Origin: Streptomyces sp. B1I3
Lineage (GTDB): Bacteria > Actinomycetota > Actinomycetes > Streptomycetales > Streptomycetaceae
Length of the DNA stretch: 64,000 bases
Direction of reading: 5' to 3'
Assembly (NCBI RefSeq): GCF_030816615.1
Contig: NZ_JAUSYD010000001.1
Coordinates: forward strand, 4,300,501-4,364,500
Shown in pieces: positions 1-8,913 of the stretch (position 1 is its first letter; every line of letters starts with the position of its first letter). The position numbers were made by a program, and so were the translations under genes. The notes beneath the pieces were generated by a model. That model was given only the letters and a program-made list of their open reading frames with translations. It had not been told where the DNA came from and ran no database searches.

Positions 1-80
1 CGGACCCCCGGAGTTGACGCGTGACGTGCCCGCCGTGCCCTCCCGCGACGCCGCGAGCCCGCCGAGAAGAGGACGAGGAC

Positions 81-1175
81 ATGACTGCCACGGCCCTGCC
101 CGGTTCCGAACTGCTGGCTCACCTGGCCGCGCACGACCCGCGCTTCCGGGAACGGACGGCGCACGCCCTGCTCACCGTCGAGAAGCGCCTGCTGGACTGC
201 GCGGCGGACGCCCCCGATCCGCGCGTGGCCGAGCTCGTGGGTCACATCGCGGCGGCGGGCGGCAAACGGCTGCGCCCGCTGCTCGTGCTGCTCGGCGCAG
301 AGTTCGGGGAGCCGTGGCGGGACGGCGTCGTCGAGGCCGCGGTGATCGCCGAACTCGTCCACATCTCCTCCCTCCACCACGACGACGTGATGGACGGGGC
401 TGAGCTGAGGCACGGAGTGGCCAGCGTCAACGCCCTCTGGGGCGCCCGCCTCGCCGTGGCGGGCGGCAACTGGCTGCTCGCCCGCGCGGCCCGGCTCGCC
501 GCCGAACTGGGGCCGGAGATGGTGCGGTTCCAAGCGGACGTGGCGAGCGAGCTCGTCGAGGGCCAGCTGCGCGAGATGACGGGGCCCGGCGAGGGGGAGG
601 ACCCCGTCGCCCACTTCTTCCGGGTCACCTCCGGCAAGACCGCGGCCTTGCTGGCCATGGCCGTGAGCGCCGGCGCGCTCCACGCCGGTGCCCCGGCCGC
701 GCACGGGCGGGCCCTCGGCGAGTACGGCCGTCAGCTGGGCGTCGCCTTCCAGATCTCGGACGACCTCCTCGACCTGGTTGCCCCCGCGTCGAGCACGGGC
801 AAGGAGCTGGGCAAGGACCTGGCCGCCGGGGTTCCCAGCCTGCCGGTGGTGCTGGCCGCCACCGACCGGCGGCCGGCCGGCGCCGAACTGCGGGAGCTGC
901 TGTCGTCGGGACCGCTGGACGGCCCGGAGGACCGCAGGCGCGCCCTGGACCTGTTCGCCGACTCGCCCGCCCCGGCGGCGGCCGCCGCGCATCTGGGACA
1001 CCGGCTGTGTCTGGCCCGGGAGGCGCTGGGCGTGCTGCCGCCGGGCCCGGCACGCCGGGCGCTGCACGCCCTGTGCGACTACGTCGACTCGCGCGTCGCC
1101 CGCACGGTGGACGCGGGGCACCGATCTGACCAGCAGACACGACAAGGGGTGGGACATGCCGACGGAAACGGTTGA
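81..1175 (+). CDS. Polyprenyl (trans-isoprenyl) diphosphate synthase
   Basis: Class I trans-prenyltransferase of about 364 aa. It would condense isopentenyl diphosphate with an allylic diphosphate to give a polyprenyl diphosphate such as those used for menaquinone or carotenoids. The first aspartate-rich motif DDVMD lies near residue 101 after HISSLHH, and the second, DDLLD, near residue 227. GGKRLRP near residue 60 is the family's substrate-binding motif. The ATG at 81 is preceded by a purine-rich GAGAAGAGGACGAGG. The 3' end overlaps the start of the carboxylase gene by 20 nt, so the two are probably co-transcribed. No other isoprenoid gene is nearby, so its link to the peptide pathway is doubtful. 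It may be housekeeping flank. Chain length cannot be judged from sequence alone. Confidence 0.85.
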   Translation: MTATALPGSELLAHLAAHDPRFRERTAHALLTVEKRLLDCAADAPDPRVAELVGHIAAAGGKRLRPLLVLLGAEFGEPWRDGVVEAAVIAELVHISSLHHDDVMDGAELRHGVASVNALWGARLAVAGGNWLLARAARLAAELGPEMVRFQADVASELVEGQLREMTGPGEGEDPVAHFFRVTSGKTAALLAMAVSAGALHAGAPAAHGRALGEYGRQLGVAFQISDDLLDLVAPASSTGKELGKDLAAGVPSLPVVLAATDRRPAGAELRELLSSGPLDGPEDRRRALDLFADSPAPAAAAAHLGHRLCLAREALGVLPPGPARRALHALCDYVDSRVARTVDAGHRSDQQTRQGVGHADGNG

Positions 1176-2703
1176 CGAACTGGCGGCGATCCGCGCCGAG
1201 GCGCTGCGCGGACCGGGCGACCGGGCGACCGAGGCGCAGCACGCCAAGGGGAAGCTGACGGCGCGGGAGCGTATCGCGCTCCTCCTGGACGCGGGTTCGT
1301 TCAAGGAGGTCGAGCAGCTGCGGCGGCACCGGGCGACCGGGTTCGGCCTGGAGGCGAAGAAGCCCTACACCGACGGTGTCATCACCGGCTGGGGCACGGT
1401 CGAGGGCCGCACGGTCTTCGTCTACGCGCACGACTTCCGGATCTTCGGCGGCGCGCTGGGCGAGGCCCACGCCACCAAGATCCACAAGATCATGGACATG
1501 GCCATCTCGGCCGGGGCGCCGCTGGTCTCGCTGAACGACGGCGCCGGCGCCCGGATCCAGGAGGGCGTGAGCGCGCTCGCCGGATACGGCGGCATCTTCC
1601 AGCGCAACACCCGTGCCTCCGGGGTCATCCCGCAGATCAGTGTGATGCTCGGCCCGTGCGCGGGCGGCGCGGCCTACAGCCCCGCCCTCACCGACTTCGT
1701 GTTCATGGTCCGTGAGACCTCGCAGATGTTCATCACCGGACCCGACGTCGTCAAGGCCGTCACCGGCGAGGAGATCACCCAGAACGGGCTCGGCGGCGCG
1801 GACGTGCACGCCGAGACCTCGGGCGTCGCGCACTTCGCGTACGACGACGAGGAGACGTGCATCGCCGAGGTCCGCTACCTGATCGGCATGCTCCCGTCCA
1901 ACAACCGCGAGAACCCGCCCGTCGTGCCCAGCGACGACCCGGCCGACCGGCGCGGCGACGTCCTGCTGGACCTGGTCCCCGCCGACGGCAACCGCCCCTA
2001 CGACATGCACAAGGTCATCGAGGAACTCGTCGACGACGGCGACTTCCTCGAGGTCCACGAACGCTGGGCCACCAACATCATCTGCGCGCTGGCCCGCCTC
2101 GACGGGCACGTCGTCGGTGTGGTCGGCAGCCAGCCCCTGTCGTACGCCGGGGTGCTGGACATCCACTCCTCCGAAAAAGGCGCGCGCTTCGTCCAGTTCT
2201 GCGACGCCTTCAACATCCCGCTGGTCACACTCGTCGACGTACCCGGCTTCCTGCCGGGCGTCGACCAGGAGCACGGTGGGATCATCCGTCACGGGGCGAA
2301 GCTCCTGTACGCGTACTGCAACGCGACCGTGCCGCGGATCTCGCTGATCCTGCGCAAGGCCTACGGAGGCGCGTACATCGTCATGGACTCCACCTCCATC
2401 GGAGCCGACCTGTCATACGCCTGGCCCACCAACGAGATCGCCGTCATGGGCGCCGAAGGCGCCGCCAACGTCATCTTCCGCCGCGAGATCGCCGCCTCCG
2501 ACGACCCCGAGGCGATGCGAGGCCAGTTGGTCAAGGAGTACAAGGCCGAGTTGATGCACCCCTACTACGCCGCGGAGCGCGGCCTGGTCGACGACGTCGT
2601 CGACCCCGCCGAGACGCGGCACCTGCTCATCCGCTCCCTGGACATGCTGCGCCTCAAACACGCCGACCTGCCGTCCCGCAAGCACGGCAACCAGCCCGCG
2701 TGA
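1156..2703 (+). CDS. Acyl-CoA carboxylase beta (carboxyltransferase) subunit, PccB/AccB type
   Basis: About 515 aa, the usual length for actinobacterial carboxyltransferase beta subunits of acetyl/propionyl-CoA carboxylase. It transfers CO2 from carboxybiotin to an acyl-CoA, giving malonyl-CoA or methylmalonyl-CoA. Visible motifs include GARIQEGV with GYGGIF in the N-terminal crotonase-like half, and GGAYIVMDS in the C-terminal half. The ATG at 1156 follows AAGGGGTGGG and overlaps the prenyl synthase end. It is followed at once by an epsilon-subunit gene whose GTG overlaps this stop. The biotinylated alpha subunit is not in the window and must be encoded elsewhere. In context it could supply malonyl-CoA to the type II polyketide genes, but this is inferred from proximity only. 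Confidence 0.92.
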   Translation: MPTETVDELAAIRAEALRGPGDRATEAQHAKGKLTARERIALLLDAGSFKEVEQLRRHRATGFGLEAKKPYTDGVITGWGTVEGRTVFVYAHDFRIFGGALGEAHATKIHKIMDMAISAGAPLVSLNDGAGARIQEGVSALAGYGGIFQRNTRASGVIPQISVMLGPCAGGAAYSPALTDFVFMVRETSQMFITGPDVVKAVTGEEITQNGLGGADVHAETSGVAHFAYDDEETCIAEVRYLIGMLPSNNRENPPVVPSDDPADRRGDVLLDLVPADGNRPYDMHKVIEELVDDGDFLEVHERWATNIICALARLDGHVVGVVGSQPLSYAGVLDIHSSEKGARFVQFCDAFNIPLVTLVDVPGFLPGVDQEHGGIIRHGAKLLYAYCNATVPRISLILRKAYGGAYIVMDSTSIGADLSYAWPTNEIAVMGAEGAANVIFRREIAASDDPEAMRGQLVKEYKAELMHPYYAAERGLVDDVVDPAETRHLLIRSLDMLRLKHADLPSRKHGNQPA

Positions 2704-2912
2704 ACGCCGCGGCCGGACAGGGCGATTCCCTGCTGAGAGTGGTCCACGGCTCCCCGACGCCCGAGGAACTGGCCGCCGCGGTCGCGGTGGTGCTCGCCGC
2801 AGTGCAGCGGTCCGGACCGGCCGCCCCGGGGACGACGGCGCCCGCGCGGGCGCCGTGGCGCCGGGCGGAGTCCCCGCCCTCGTCCCTGGTCTCCTGGCGG
2901 GGCGGGCGCTGA
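2700..2912 (+). CDS. Acyl-CoA carboxylase epsilon subunit
   Basis: Small protein of 70 aa with the short conserved pattern of actinobacterial carboxylase epsilon subunits: RVVHGSPTPEELAAAVAVV near the N terminus and a terminal SLVSWRGGR. These small subunits bind and stimulate the beta subunit. The GTG at 2700 overlaps the beta-subunit stop (GTGA), which indicates translational coupling and decides the start. The middle is low-complexity Ala/Pro, as is common in this family. Confidence 0.8.
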   Translation: MNAAAGQGDSLLRVVHGSPTPEELAAAVAVVLAAVQRSGPAAPGTTAPARAPWRRAESPPSSLVSWRGGR

Positions 2913-3042
2913 CCGGCGGGCGGATGCAGGTCGTTGCACCCCTACTTGAAGTCGGCCGGCGCGTTGCGGAACGTGGCCGTCCAAAGGTCCGAGTGCATAT
3001 ACGCGGCGGGACGAGCCGCGGGTGAAGACGTGGAGGATTCCC

Positions 3043-5202
3043 ATGTTCCGAGGGATCGGGCGGTTCTCGGTGAACCGCCCATGGACGGTGGTCGTGCTGT
3101 GGCTGCTGGCGACCACCGCCCTGATCGCGCTGGCCCCCCAGCTGAAGCCGACCGATGACCAGGCGGAGTTCCTCCCGTCGCACTACGAGTCGGTACGCGC
3201 GGTGCAGATCCAGCAGGACGCCTTTCCGCAGAGCCGTCAGCCGGCGGCCATCGGCGTCGTCCAGCGCGCCGACGGCGGCGAGCTGACCGCGGCCGACACG
3301 AAGAAGGCCGGCGAGATCGCGGGCGCCCTGCGGGACGAGAAGTTCGCGAAGATCACCGAGGTGGTGGCGGACCCGAAGGCGGTCTCACCGGACGGGAAGA
3401 TCGCCCTCGTCCAGGTGTTCGCCTCCACGCAGAAGGCCAACGACGAGACGCTGGTCGAATCCGTCGGTGAGCTCCGCACCGCGACCGCCGACCGGCTCGA
3501 GGGCAGTGGGCTGGAGTGGGCCTACACGGGCCCGGCCGCCACGGTGCTGGACTCGATGGAGGCGTCGGACAGCACCGACGCCATGGTCATGATGGCCACC
3601 CTGGTCATCATCATCGTGCTGCTGCTGGCCATCTTCCGCAGCCCGATCATCGCCCTGACGCCCGTCCTCGTCATCGGGGTCGTGTTCATGGTCACCATGG
3701 GCGTCATCGCCACCGCCGTGGATCTCGCGGGCATGCGGGCACCCGCCTCCATCTCCGCCATCCTCATCGTGGTGCTCTTCGGCGTCGGCACCGACTACAC
3801 GCTCTTCCTGCTGTTCCGGTACCGGGAGCACCTGAGGGACGGCATGGAGGCCAAGGAGGCGCTGGCCACCGCCGCGGGCCGGGTCGGCGAGACCATCGCC
3901 TCCGCCGCCGGCGTCGTCATCGCCGCGTTCCTCTCACTGCTGTTGTCGTCCATGGGCATGCTCAGCAGCATGGGCCTGGCGCTGGCGCTCGCCGTCGCCG
4001 TCACCCTGATCTCCGCGCTCACCCTCGTGCCGGCCGTGTTCTCGCTGCTGGGCACCAAGGCGTTCTGGCCCTCGAAGGCCTGGCGCACCCAGCCGAAGAA
4101 CGCGCTCTCGGGCCGGGTCGGAAGCTTCGCGTCCCGCAGGCCCGGTCTCATCGCCGGCGTCTCCGGCCTGGTGCTCGTGGCGCTCGCCTCGGGGGTGTTC
4201 GGCTTCCGGGCCGAATACGACACCGAGAGCTCGCTCCCGGACACCCTGGAGTCCGTACAGGCCATGGAGGACTTCCAGACCGGCTTCTCGGCCGGCCAGT
4301 CCGACCCCACGTTCGTCTACGTGAGGTCCACCGGCGGGGCGGCGCTCGACAAGGCCGGACTGGACACCTACCGGAAGGAACTGGCGGAGGTCGGCGGTGT
4401 GGCACAGGTCGCCCCGGCCGTGGTCAGCCCTGACGGCCGGGTCGCGCAGTACGGCGTCGTGCTCGACTACCGTCCCACCGAGGACCGGGCCATGGAACTC
4501 GTCGGGGGCGAACTGCGGGACAGGGTCCACCAGGCGGCGCCCCAGGACACCGAACAGTTCGTCGGCGGAAGCACCGCTCTCCTCGCCGACGTCCGCACCG
4601 CCGTGAACCGCGACTACAGGCTCGTGTTCCCGGTCGCCGCGGTGGCGATCATGCTCATCCTCGGCCTGATGCTGCGCAGCGTCATCGCCCCCTGGTACCT
4701 GATGATCTCGGTCGGCCTGGGCTTCAGCGGCACCCTCGGTGCCACCGTCTGGCTGTTCCAGAGCGGTTCGGGCGGGCTGCTGTTCATGCTGCCGGTGATC
4801 GTCTACCTCTTCGTCGTCGCCATCGGGACGGACTACAACATCCTGATGGTGGCCCGGCTGCGGGAGGAGGTCAGCAGCGGCAAGGAGCCGAGGGAGGCCG
4901 TCCGGCTGGCCGTCACGCACTCCGCTCCCACCATCAGCGCCGCGGCGGTCATCCTCGCGGGCACCTTCGGCGTGCTGATGCTTGCGGACAACGCGATGCT
5001 GAAGCAGATGGGCTTCGCCGTGGCCTTCGGGATCCTGCTCAGCGCGTTCTTGATGGCGATCCTCCTCGTTCCCGCGGTCACCACCCTGGTGGGACCGAAG
5101 GCATGGTGGCCGGGCAACCGCGACGGCGCTGCGGCGGGCGAGGGCGTGGAGCCCCCCGCCGGCCACGGCTCCGAGGACCTCGTCGGCTCCAGCAGCCGGT
5201 AG
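3043..5202 (+). CDS. MMPL/RND-family membrane exporter
   Basis: About 719 aa with the duplicated layout of MmpL-like actinobacterial transporters: one N-terminal TM helix, an extracytoplasmic domain, a block of five to six TM helices (about residues 185-345), a second external domain, and a last TM block (about 530-690). The GTDYTLFLLFRYRE and GTDYNILMVARLREE segments are the paired family motifs in the TM halves. It probably exports a hydrophobic product such as the lipopeptide, or a lipid. The ATG at 3043 is preferred because TGGAGGA lies just upstream. An in-frame GTG at 3022 lacks such a site. It is followed by a strong hairpin, so the gene appears to end its own transcript. Confidence 0.88.
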   Translation: MFRGIGRFSVNRPWTVVVLWLLATTALIALAPQLKPTDDQAEFLPSHYESVRAVQIQQDAFPQSRQPAAIGVVQRADGGELTAADTKKAGEIAGALRDEKFAKITEVVADPKAVSPDGKIALVQVFASTQKANDETLVESVGELRTATADRLEGSGLEWAYTGPAATVLDSMEASDSTDAMVMMATLVIIIVLLLAIFRSPIIALTPVLVIGVVFMVTMGVIATAVDLAGMRAPASISAILIVVLFGVGTDYTLFLLFRYREHLRDGMEAKEALATAAGRVGETIASAAGVVIAAFLSLLLSSMGMLSSMGLALALAVAVTLISALTLVPAVFSLLGTKAFWPSKAWRTQPKNALSGRVGSFASRRPGLIAGVSGLVLVALASGVFGFRAEYDTESSLPDTLESVQAMEDFQTGFSAGQSDPTFVYVRSTGGAALDKAGLDTYRKELAEVGGVAQVAPAVVSPDGRVAQYGVVLDYRPTEDRAMELVGGELRDRVHQAAPQDTEQFVGGSTALLADVRTAVNRDYRLVFPVAAVAIMLILGLMLRSVIAPWYLMISVGLGFSGTLGATVWLFQSGSGGLLFMLPVIVYLFVVAIGTDYNILMVARLREEVSSGKEPREAVRLAVTHSAPTISAAAVILAGTFGVLMLADNAMLKQMGFAVAFGILLSAFLMAILLVPAVTTLVGPKAWWPGNRDGAAAGEGVEPPAGHGSEDLVGSSSR

Positions 5203-5224
5203 TCCCGCCGGGCCGACCCGGATC

Positions 5225-5263
5225 GACGCCCGCCCCGGCCGACTCCCGGCCGGGGCGGGCGTC
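5225..5263 (+). terminator. Strong hairpin terminator after the MMPL gene
   Basis: A perfect inverted repeat of 17 bp with a 5-nt loop starts 22 nt after the exporter stop codon and is followed by a short pyrimidine run (TTCCG). GC-rich hairpins without a long U tract are usual terminators in Streptomyces. Confidence 0.8.
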
Positions 5264-5399
5264 TTCCGTCCCGCCCCGGCGGGCCGTGCAGCTTCCTGAA
5301 AGAACAGGGGAACGAACAGTGAAGGTGTCTGTAGGATTTTGACACGGCGTTCCTGGACATCGGAATTCCCGCCGCGGTATCGGCCGAATGCGAGGTGTG

Positions 5400-5720
5400 A
5401 TGCACGAGCGTGAGTTGAGAGCTTTCGTTTCGGTCGCGGAAACCGGACGGATGGATGCCGCGGCACGGCAACTCGCCTATTCCCAGCCGGCGATCACCTA
5501 TCAGATCCAGTGCCTGGAACGCTCCCTCGGCTTCAAACTGTTCACCCGGCATCCCGGCGGTGCCAGGCTGACCCGCGACGGACGGTCTGTCCTGTCGTCC
5601 GCGCAGGCGGTCCTGACGCTGATGAACGACATTCGCGGTCCGCGCCCGGACGAGGACGCGGAGTGCGGACGGACGCCGGCCGGGGCCCCCGTGCCGACGG
5701 CCCGGAAGAACGGCGCCTGA
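5400..5720 (+). CDS. Truncated LysR-type regulator (DNA-binding domain only)
   Basis: About 106 aa that match only the N-terminal winged helix-turn-helix and the start of the linker helix of LysR-type regulators. Features are ERELRAFVSVAETGRMDAAA, then the recognition-helix region SQPAITYQIQCLERSLGFKL, then LFTRHPGGARLTRDG. The roughly 200-residue effector domain is absent. The last 30 residues (PDEDAECGRTPAGAPVP...) are low-complexity. The start is ATG 5400, with GCGAGGTG upstream. An in-frame ATG at 5388 would add four residues. It stands alone between the exporter terminator and the MbtH gene. It could be a genuine small regulator that binds DNA without a ligand domain, or a remnant of a longer gene. 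Confidence 0.75.
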   Translation: MHERELRAFVSVAETGRMDAAARQLAYSQPAITYQIQCLERSLGFKLFTRHPGGARLTRDGRSVLSSAQAVLTLMNDIRGPRPDEDAECGRTPAGAPVPTARKNGA

Positions 5721-5826
5721 AAGGCGTGCGCCGATTTCCTTCCGCGCCGTTCACTCTTTCCCCGGCCGTTCCGGCAGAGATCTCTTCCCATCTTCGCCCC
5801 CTTCCAGAAACGTTGGAGAGAATACG

Positions 5827-6045
5827 ATGAGCACCAACCCGTTCGAGGACAACGACGCCTCCTACTACGTGCTGGTCAACGAGGAGGGCCAGCACTCCTT
5901 GTGGCCCGCGTTCGCCGAGGTGCCCGCCGGCTGGACGGTGAAGCACGGCCAGGACAGCAGGCAGGCCTGCCTGGACTACGTCAACGAGAACTGGACCGAC
6001 ATGCGCCCGCTGAGCCTCCAGCGCCAGATGGCCGAGTCGAAGTAG
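5827..6045 (+). CDS. MbtH-like NRPS adenylation chaperone
   Basis: Protein of 72 aa with the complete MbtH signature: NPFEDNDASYYVLVNEEGQH, the SLWP motif, VPAGW, and the C-terminal NENWTDMRPLSL. MbtH proteins bind the N-terminal subdomain of adenylation domains and are often needed for their folding or activity. Tyr- and Thr-activating domains are frequent clients, and both are predicted here. The ATG at 5827 follows GGAGAG. It lies 22 nt before the thioesterase gene, with which it is likely co-transcribed. Confidence 0.95.
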   Translation: MSTNPFEDNDASYYVLVNEEGQHSLWPAFAEVPAGWTVKHGQDSRQACLDYVNENWTDMRPLSLQRQMAESK

Positions 6046-6067
6046 GACGGCCCCGGAAAGGACGATC

Positions 6068-6838
6068 ATGCAGACGGTCTCCCGCTCCTCGGCGGTGTAC
6101 CGGCCCCGGCCCCGTCCGGGCGCCGGCCGGGTCCTGGTGTGCCTGAGCTTCTGCGGCGGCGGCACGGCACCGTTCCGCCAGTGGGCCGAAGCCATGCCCG
6201 CGGACGTGGAGTTGGCACTGATCTGCTACCCGGGGCGGGAGATGAGGTTCGGCACGCCGTTCGCGCGCGACTGGATCGCCCTGCGCGACGACGTGGTGAA
6301 CGCCGTCCGCGGCCTCACCTCCCGGCCCTACACGCTGTTCGGCCACAGCATGGGGTCCTGGCTGGCCTTCGAGACGGCGGCCCAGCTCGGACGCCTCGGC
6401 GTCCCGCCCCCGTCCGCGCTCGTCGTCTCCGGCGGGGTCGCGCCCCACCGACGCCAGTTCCACACCGCCCACACCCCCCGCTCGGACGACAGTGACGACG
6501 CCCTCGTCGCCTGGATGCGCACCTTCGGGCAGATGCCGGCGGTCGTGGCCAACGAACCCGAACTCCGCGCCATCGCCGTGGAACTGCTCCGCGCCGACCT
6601 CGCCGTGTCGGAGTCGTACAGCTTCACCGAGGGAACCCGGGCGACCGTGCCGCTGAGAGTGCTCTACGGCTCCGGCGACACCGTGGCCTTCGCCGAGGTG
6701 GAAGAGGGCTGGAAGTCACTGGCGGACGGCGGCTTCGAGGCCTGCGAGCTGCCGGGTGGGCACTTCTACGAGACGGACGTGTGGTCCGGGCTGCCGCGGT
6801 GGTGTACCGAACCCCTTCCGGGCGCGGCCCGTCCGTGA
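6068..6838 (+). CDS. Type II (editing) thioesterase
   Basis: About 256 aa alpha/beta hydrolase of the GrsT/RifR type. The nucleophile elbow GHSMGS is near residue 95, ELALICYPGREMRFG is the typical early segment, and the catalytic His is in PGGHFYE near residue 235. Such enzymes remove wrong or stalled acyl groups from carrier-protein arms. It lies directly after mbtH in the same short operon. A second type II thioesterase is at 39835, so the locus has two. GAAAGGA precedes the ATG. Transcription ends at the convergent hairpin at 6842-6878. Confidence 0.92.
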   Translation: MQTVSRSSAVYRPRPRPGAGRVLVCLSFCGGGTAPFRQWAEAMPADVELALICYPGREMRFGTPFARDWIALRDDVVNAVRGLTSRPYTLFGHSMGSWLAFETAAQLGRLGVPPPSALVVSGGVAPHRRQFHTAHTPRSDDSDDALVAWMRTFGQMPAVVANEPELRAIAVELLRADLAVSESYSFTEGTRATVPLRVLYGSGDTVAFAEVEEGWKSLADGGFEACELPGGHFYETDVWSGLPRWCTEPLPGAARP

Positions 6839-6841
6839 CGC

Positions 6842-6878
6842 GTGAACGCCGCGCCGACCATGTCGACGCGGCGTTCAC
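6842..6878. terminator. Bidirectional hairpin between convergent genes
   Basis: A perfect 12-bp inverted repeat (GTGAACGCCGCG and its complement) with a 13-nt loop. It fills the gap between the thioesterase on the plus strand and the membrane protein on the minus strand, so it likely serves both transcripts. Confidence 0.75.
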
Positions 6879-6895
6879 CGTACGGGGGAGGGAGT

Positions 6896-7894
6896 TCAGG
6901 CCGCCTCACGCAGCGCGCGCCTGCGGTCGTGCAGCACCAGCAGGATGACCATCCCCATGAGGACGCCCAGGACCGTGCCGACCTGGCCGGCCAGCAGGTG
7001 CGCGACCTCGTTCTCGGGGGCGGGGCGCTTCGTGCCGAGGTTGGTCAGCAGACTGTAGAGGCTGTACGAGAAGAGCATGCCCGAAGAGATCCAGGACGCC
7101 GCCATGGGGACCAGGAACTTCTTCGCCCCCCGCCGGCTCGTCAGGACGAGCAGTCCCCAGGCGCCCAGGAAGGCCCAGACCCCCATGCTCAGGGACAGCA
7201 GGTGCCACCACATGTCACGGTAGGACAAGCGGTCCGCGTCGAGCCCCGCCGTTCCGCCGGCCGCCCAGAACACCTTGACGAGACCGAGCGCGACGCAGCC
7301 CGCGGCGAGCAGTCGTGCCACCGTCGTCTGCAGCGACCGGGTGCCGCCCGCGACCTCATCGCCGTCGACCGGACCGCTCAGTGCTTCCGGCCACCGCGCC
7401 CGCGCGTACCCGGCGAGTGCGAGGGGCAGGCCGATGCCGACACCCACCAGCGAGATCATGACGAGCACCTGCTCGTACGCCCAGAGGTCGTTGGAGGCGT
7501 CGGCCTGTTCGTCCTGGGACATCGCGGCCGGGCCGAGCACCGGTGCCAGGACCAGCATCGGGACGAGCAGGCCGGTGCCCACCCAGACGGGCAGGACGAT
7601 CAGCCATGCCGGAAGCCTCTCGCCCCAGGGCTGTATGAATGCCACCGCCAGCAGGATTCCCACCGCGGCGAGCACCGCGGTCGTCGCATTGATCGCGCGC
7701 CAATCCGCTTCGCCCATTTCGTCGTTCGGGAGGAAGATTCCGAATGTCCAGACGATTTTGATCAGCATGTACGGCATAACCGCGACCACGGTGCCGTAGC
7801 CGCATATCCTGCGCATCTTGATCAGCCGGGAGGTCGGCTGTGCCGCCATTACTGTCATGATCGGCATGGTATCTGACCGGTCATCAGCGGTCAA
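6896..7894 (-). CDS. Eight-TM membrane protein of unknown function
   Basis: About 332 aa with eight clear hydrophobic helices. Landmarks are VVAVMPYMLIKIVW, AAVGILLAVAFIQPW, LIVLPVWVGTGLLVP, VMISLVGVGIGLPLALAG, LLAAGCVALGLVKVFW, MGVWAFLGAWGLLVL, ASWISSGMLFSYSLYSLL and GTVLGVLMGMVILLVL, then a short basic C-tail. I recognise no family. A perfect GGAGG at 7904-7908 lies nine bases before a TTG at 7894, which overlaps the CLF stop as TTGA. I take this as a coupled start. The next in-frame ATGs (7867, 7858) have no such site. It is the last gene of the KS-CLF operon, which suggests a role with that polyketide set, for example transport or a membrane-bound modification. Confidence 0.65.
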   Translation of the reverse strand: MTADDRSDTMPIMTVMAAQPTSRLIKMRRICGYGTVVAVMPYMLIKIVWTFGIFLPNDEMGEADWRAINATTAVLAAVGILLAVAFIQPWGERLPAWLIVLPVWVGTGLLVPMLVLAPVLGPAAMSQDEQADASNDLWAYEQVLVMISLVGVGIGLPLALAGYARARWPEALSGPVDGDEVAGGTRSLQTTVARLLAAGCVALGLVKVFWAAGGTAGLDADRLSYRDMWWHLLSLSMGVWAFLGAWGLLVLTSRRGAKKFLVPMAASWISSGMLFSYSLYSLLTNLGTKRPAPENEVAHLLAGQVGTVLGVLMGMVILLVLHDRRRALREAA

Positions 7895-8913
7895 AGTACC
7901 CCACCTCCTTTTACGGGAAATCCAGTTGCGGAAGAATGGTGAAAACCACGTTCGCACGGGCTGCGCAGTGCTATGGCGGTGAGGTGCCCGGAATCGGAGA
8001 GCGAGACCAGGAGGGCGGGCCCTCCCGCCCTCGCCAGCGCTATCAGCTCCAGCATTCCCGAGGCTGTGCAATGCCGGGCCTCGGCGAATTGTCCGCCGGA
8101 GCCGCACAGCGAACCCGCGGACCCGGCGATCGCCGTGGCGACGGCGTCGAGCACCGCGGCCGCGAGCGGCGCGGACGTGGACGGTGCGCCGACGACCAGC
8201 CGTACACCGTGCGCACCGGCGGCCAGGGCGGCGACGCGTACGCCGGCCGCCGCGACGGCGGCCGGGTCCCGGCGGCCGTCGGAACCCCGCGGCAGGAACC
8301 GGGAGAGGCCGCCGGTGATCTCGGCGAGTGCACCGGCCCGACCGGCCGCGTCCGGCGTGGACAGGACGACGGCGGCGGCGCCGTCCAGCAGGCCGTGCCC
8401 CTCGTCCCCGTCGGGCGCCTGGTCGGTGGCCGCGGCCACCACCCGGTCCGCACGGCCGGTACGCAGCGCCGTGAGCGCGAAGTGCACGGCCTCCAGCCCC
8501 GCGGTGACGGGATTGGTCAGCGTGACCGAGAACGCCCGGGCCCCGGTGCTGATCGCGAGCTGGCTGCCGGGGGTGCTCATCGAGAAGGCGGGGACCTCGG
8601 CCGGGCTGATGGCCCGGACGCCCTCCGTGCGCAGGGTGTCGTCCATCCGGCGGTGCGCACGGGCGATCGCGTACTGGGTGCCCGTGACCACACCGAGGCG
8701 CAGGCTGGGGTCGCCGTCCAGGGGCGGGCCGTCGTGGCGGCGGCCGAGCGCCTGATGGCCGGCGGCCAGGAGGTACCGGGTGGCCGGGGCGAAGTACTTC
8801 CAGCCGCGCCGGCCGAGGTGTTCGGTGGGGTCGAACCAGTCCGGGTCCCTGTCCCGCGCCGCGTCGGGGGGAGTCTCCGCGACCGAGCCGGCGCCCGTGA
8901 GCAGTACGTTCAC
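7891..8913 (-). CDS. Chain-length-factor-like ketosynthase partner (no active Cys)
   Basis: About 340 aa of ketosynthase fold. The usual TACSAG active-site segment is replaced by TNPVTAGLEA, so the cysteine is lost and Pro stands in its place. This is the hallmark of a chain length factor or decarboxylating partner. DGAAAVVL and the KS-like VTGTQYAIARAHRRM remain. It would form a heterodimer with the KS just upstream. The GTG at 8913 overlaps the restored KS stop (GTGA). The two can be read as one 718-residue protein only because the KS carries an extra base. The C terminus runs into the coupled start of the membrane protein. Confidence 0.78.
   Translation of the reverse strand: MNVLLTGAGSVAETPPDAARDRDPDWFDPTEHLGRRGWKYFAPATRYLLAAGHQALGRRHDGPPLDGDPSLRLGVVTGTQYAIARAHRRMDDTLRTEGVRAISPAEVPAFSMSTPGSQLAISTGARAFSVTLTNPVTAGLEAVHFALTALRTGRADRVVAAATDQAPDGDEGHGLLDGAAAVVLSTPDAAGRAGALAEITGGLSRFLPRGSDGRRDPAAVAAAGVRVAALAAGAHGVRLVVGAPSTSAPLAAAVLDAVATAIAGSAGSLCGSGGQFAEARHCTASGMLELIALARAGGPALLVSLSDSGHLTAIALRSPCERGFHHSSATGFPVKGGGVL

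Noticed and set aside
5339..5367. Promoter TTGACA with a -10 at about 5362 before the LysR-type gene
   Set aside because: The -35-like TTGACA is good, but the expected -10 reads GGAATT, a weak match. Not enough to call.
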